This document shows, piece after piece, positions 14,798 through 14,912 of a DNA stretch of 14,912 nt. How positions within the stretch are numbered: the first letter of the stretch is position 1; every line of letters starts with the position of its first letter. The stretch comes from Clostridium sp. SCN 57-10 (lineage in GTDB: Bacteria > Bacillota > Clostridia > Oscillospirales > Butyricicoccaceae). The notes beneath the pieces were generated by a model. It did no database searches. It was not told the origin of the DNA and was given only the letters and a program-made list of their open reading frames with translations. The position numbers and the translations under genes were made by a program. The DNA lies in the NCBI GenBank assembly GCA_001725215.1, contig MEFT01000038.1, forward strand, positions 1 through 14,912. Direction: 5' to 3'.

Positions 14798-14826
14798 TTG
14801 ACTATATAAAAAAAGCGTGATATAAT
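14798..14826 (+). promoter_or_regulatory. Strong sigma-A-type promoter reading rightward out of the window
   Basis: TTGACT (14798-14803) and a perfect TATAAT (14821-14826) are separated by exactly 17 bases in AT-rich DNA. Predicted transcription starts near 14833. The gene it serves lies beyond position 14912; no start codon with a ribosome binding site is seen before the edge. Confidence 0.8.
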
Positions 14827-14837
14827 ACAAAATTGCA

Positions 14838-14860
14838 TCGGCATACCTTTGATATGCCGA
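14838..14860. repeat. Inverted repeat at the predicted transcript start (operator or 5'-UTR hairpin)
   Basis: TCGGCATA (14838-14845) and TATGCCGA (14853-14860) form a perfect 8-bp inverted repeat around CCTTTGA. It lies about 12 bases after the -10 box, so it would be at the very 5' end of the RNA or act as a repressor site on DNA. No T tract follows, so it is not a terminator. Confidence 0.6.
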
Positions 14861-14912
14861 AATTATCACATCTATAATCTATCAAATCTAACGTGCAAAT
14901 GCAAGAGCGAGA

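Overview
The window is a chromosomal housekeeping stretch from a Gram-positive, probably spore-forming member of the Clostridia. Three things support this: the gene order dxs-tlyA-nadK-argR-recN, a tyrosine T-box riboswitch upstream of tyrS, and a SpoIID-domain protein. The genus cannot be told from the sequence. By eye the coding DNA is moderately GC-rich, and the last roughly 220 bases are clearly more AT-rich. I see no mobile element, CRISPR array, rRNA or tRNA.

Layout. Positions 1-5097 (+) hold a tightly packed operon: the 3' two-thirds of dxs (isoprenoid precursor synthesis), tlyA (S4/FtsJ-type rRNA methyltransferase), nadK (NAD kinase), argR (arginine repressor) and recN (DNA repair). 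The first four genes overlap by 1-8 bases, and recN follows after 18 bases. Positions 5086-5405 hold a strong promoter and a well-formed tyrosine T-box leader (UAC specifier, antiterminator with a 7-base bulge, competing terminator). It controls tyrS (5406-6579), which ends at a hairpin terminator. A second promoter (6645-6674) starts a second operon: a secreted SpoIID/LytB-domain protein, queA, rmuC and tgt. QueA and Tgt both act in making queuosine in tRNA anticodons. The operon ends at a strong terminator at 11750-11784. On the minus strand, converging on that terminator, is a complete P-type calcium ATPase of the plasma-membrane (P2B/PMCA) type (14467-11783). The 445 bases to its right contain no gene I can support. 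They hold a minus-strand terminator-like hairpin, small repeats, and a near-consensus plus-strand promoter followed by an inverted repeat, pointing to a gene beyond the window.

Main anomaly. Two otherwise well-conserved genes, recN and tyrS, each lack about 16-19 codons near the N-terminus and are thrown out of frame at the same point (about 3598 and 5571). The flanking halves show no other decay. The inferred losses are similar, in the mid-50s of bases. This may be an assembly artefact or two recent deletions, and it should be resolved before the window is used as evidence of gene loss.

Overall this is an ordinary core region. I found no convincing undescribed system. The items most worth a second look are the twin deletions, the unusual leader of the calcium ATPase, and the promoter plus inverted repeat at the right edge.
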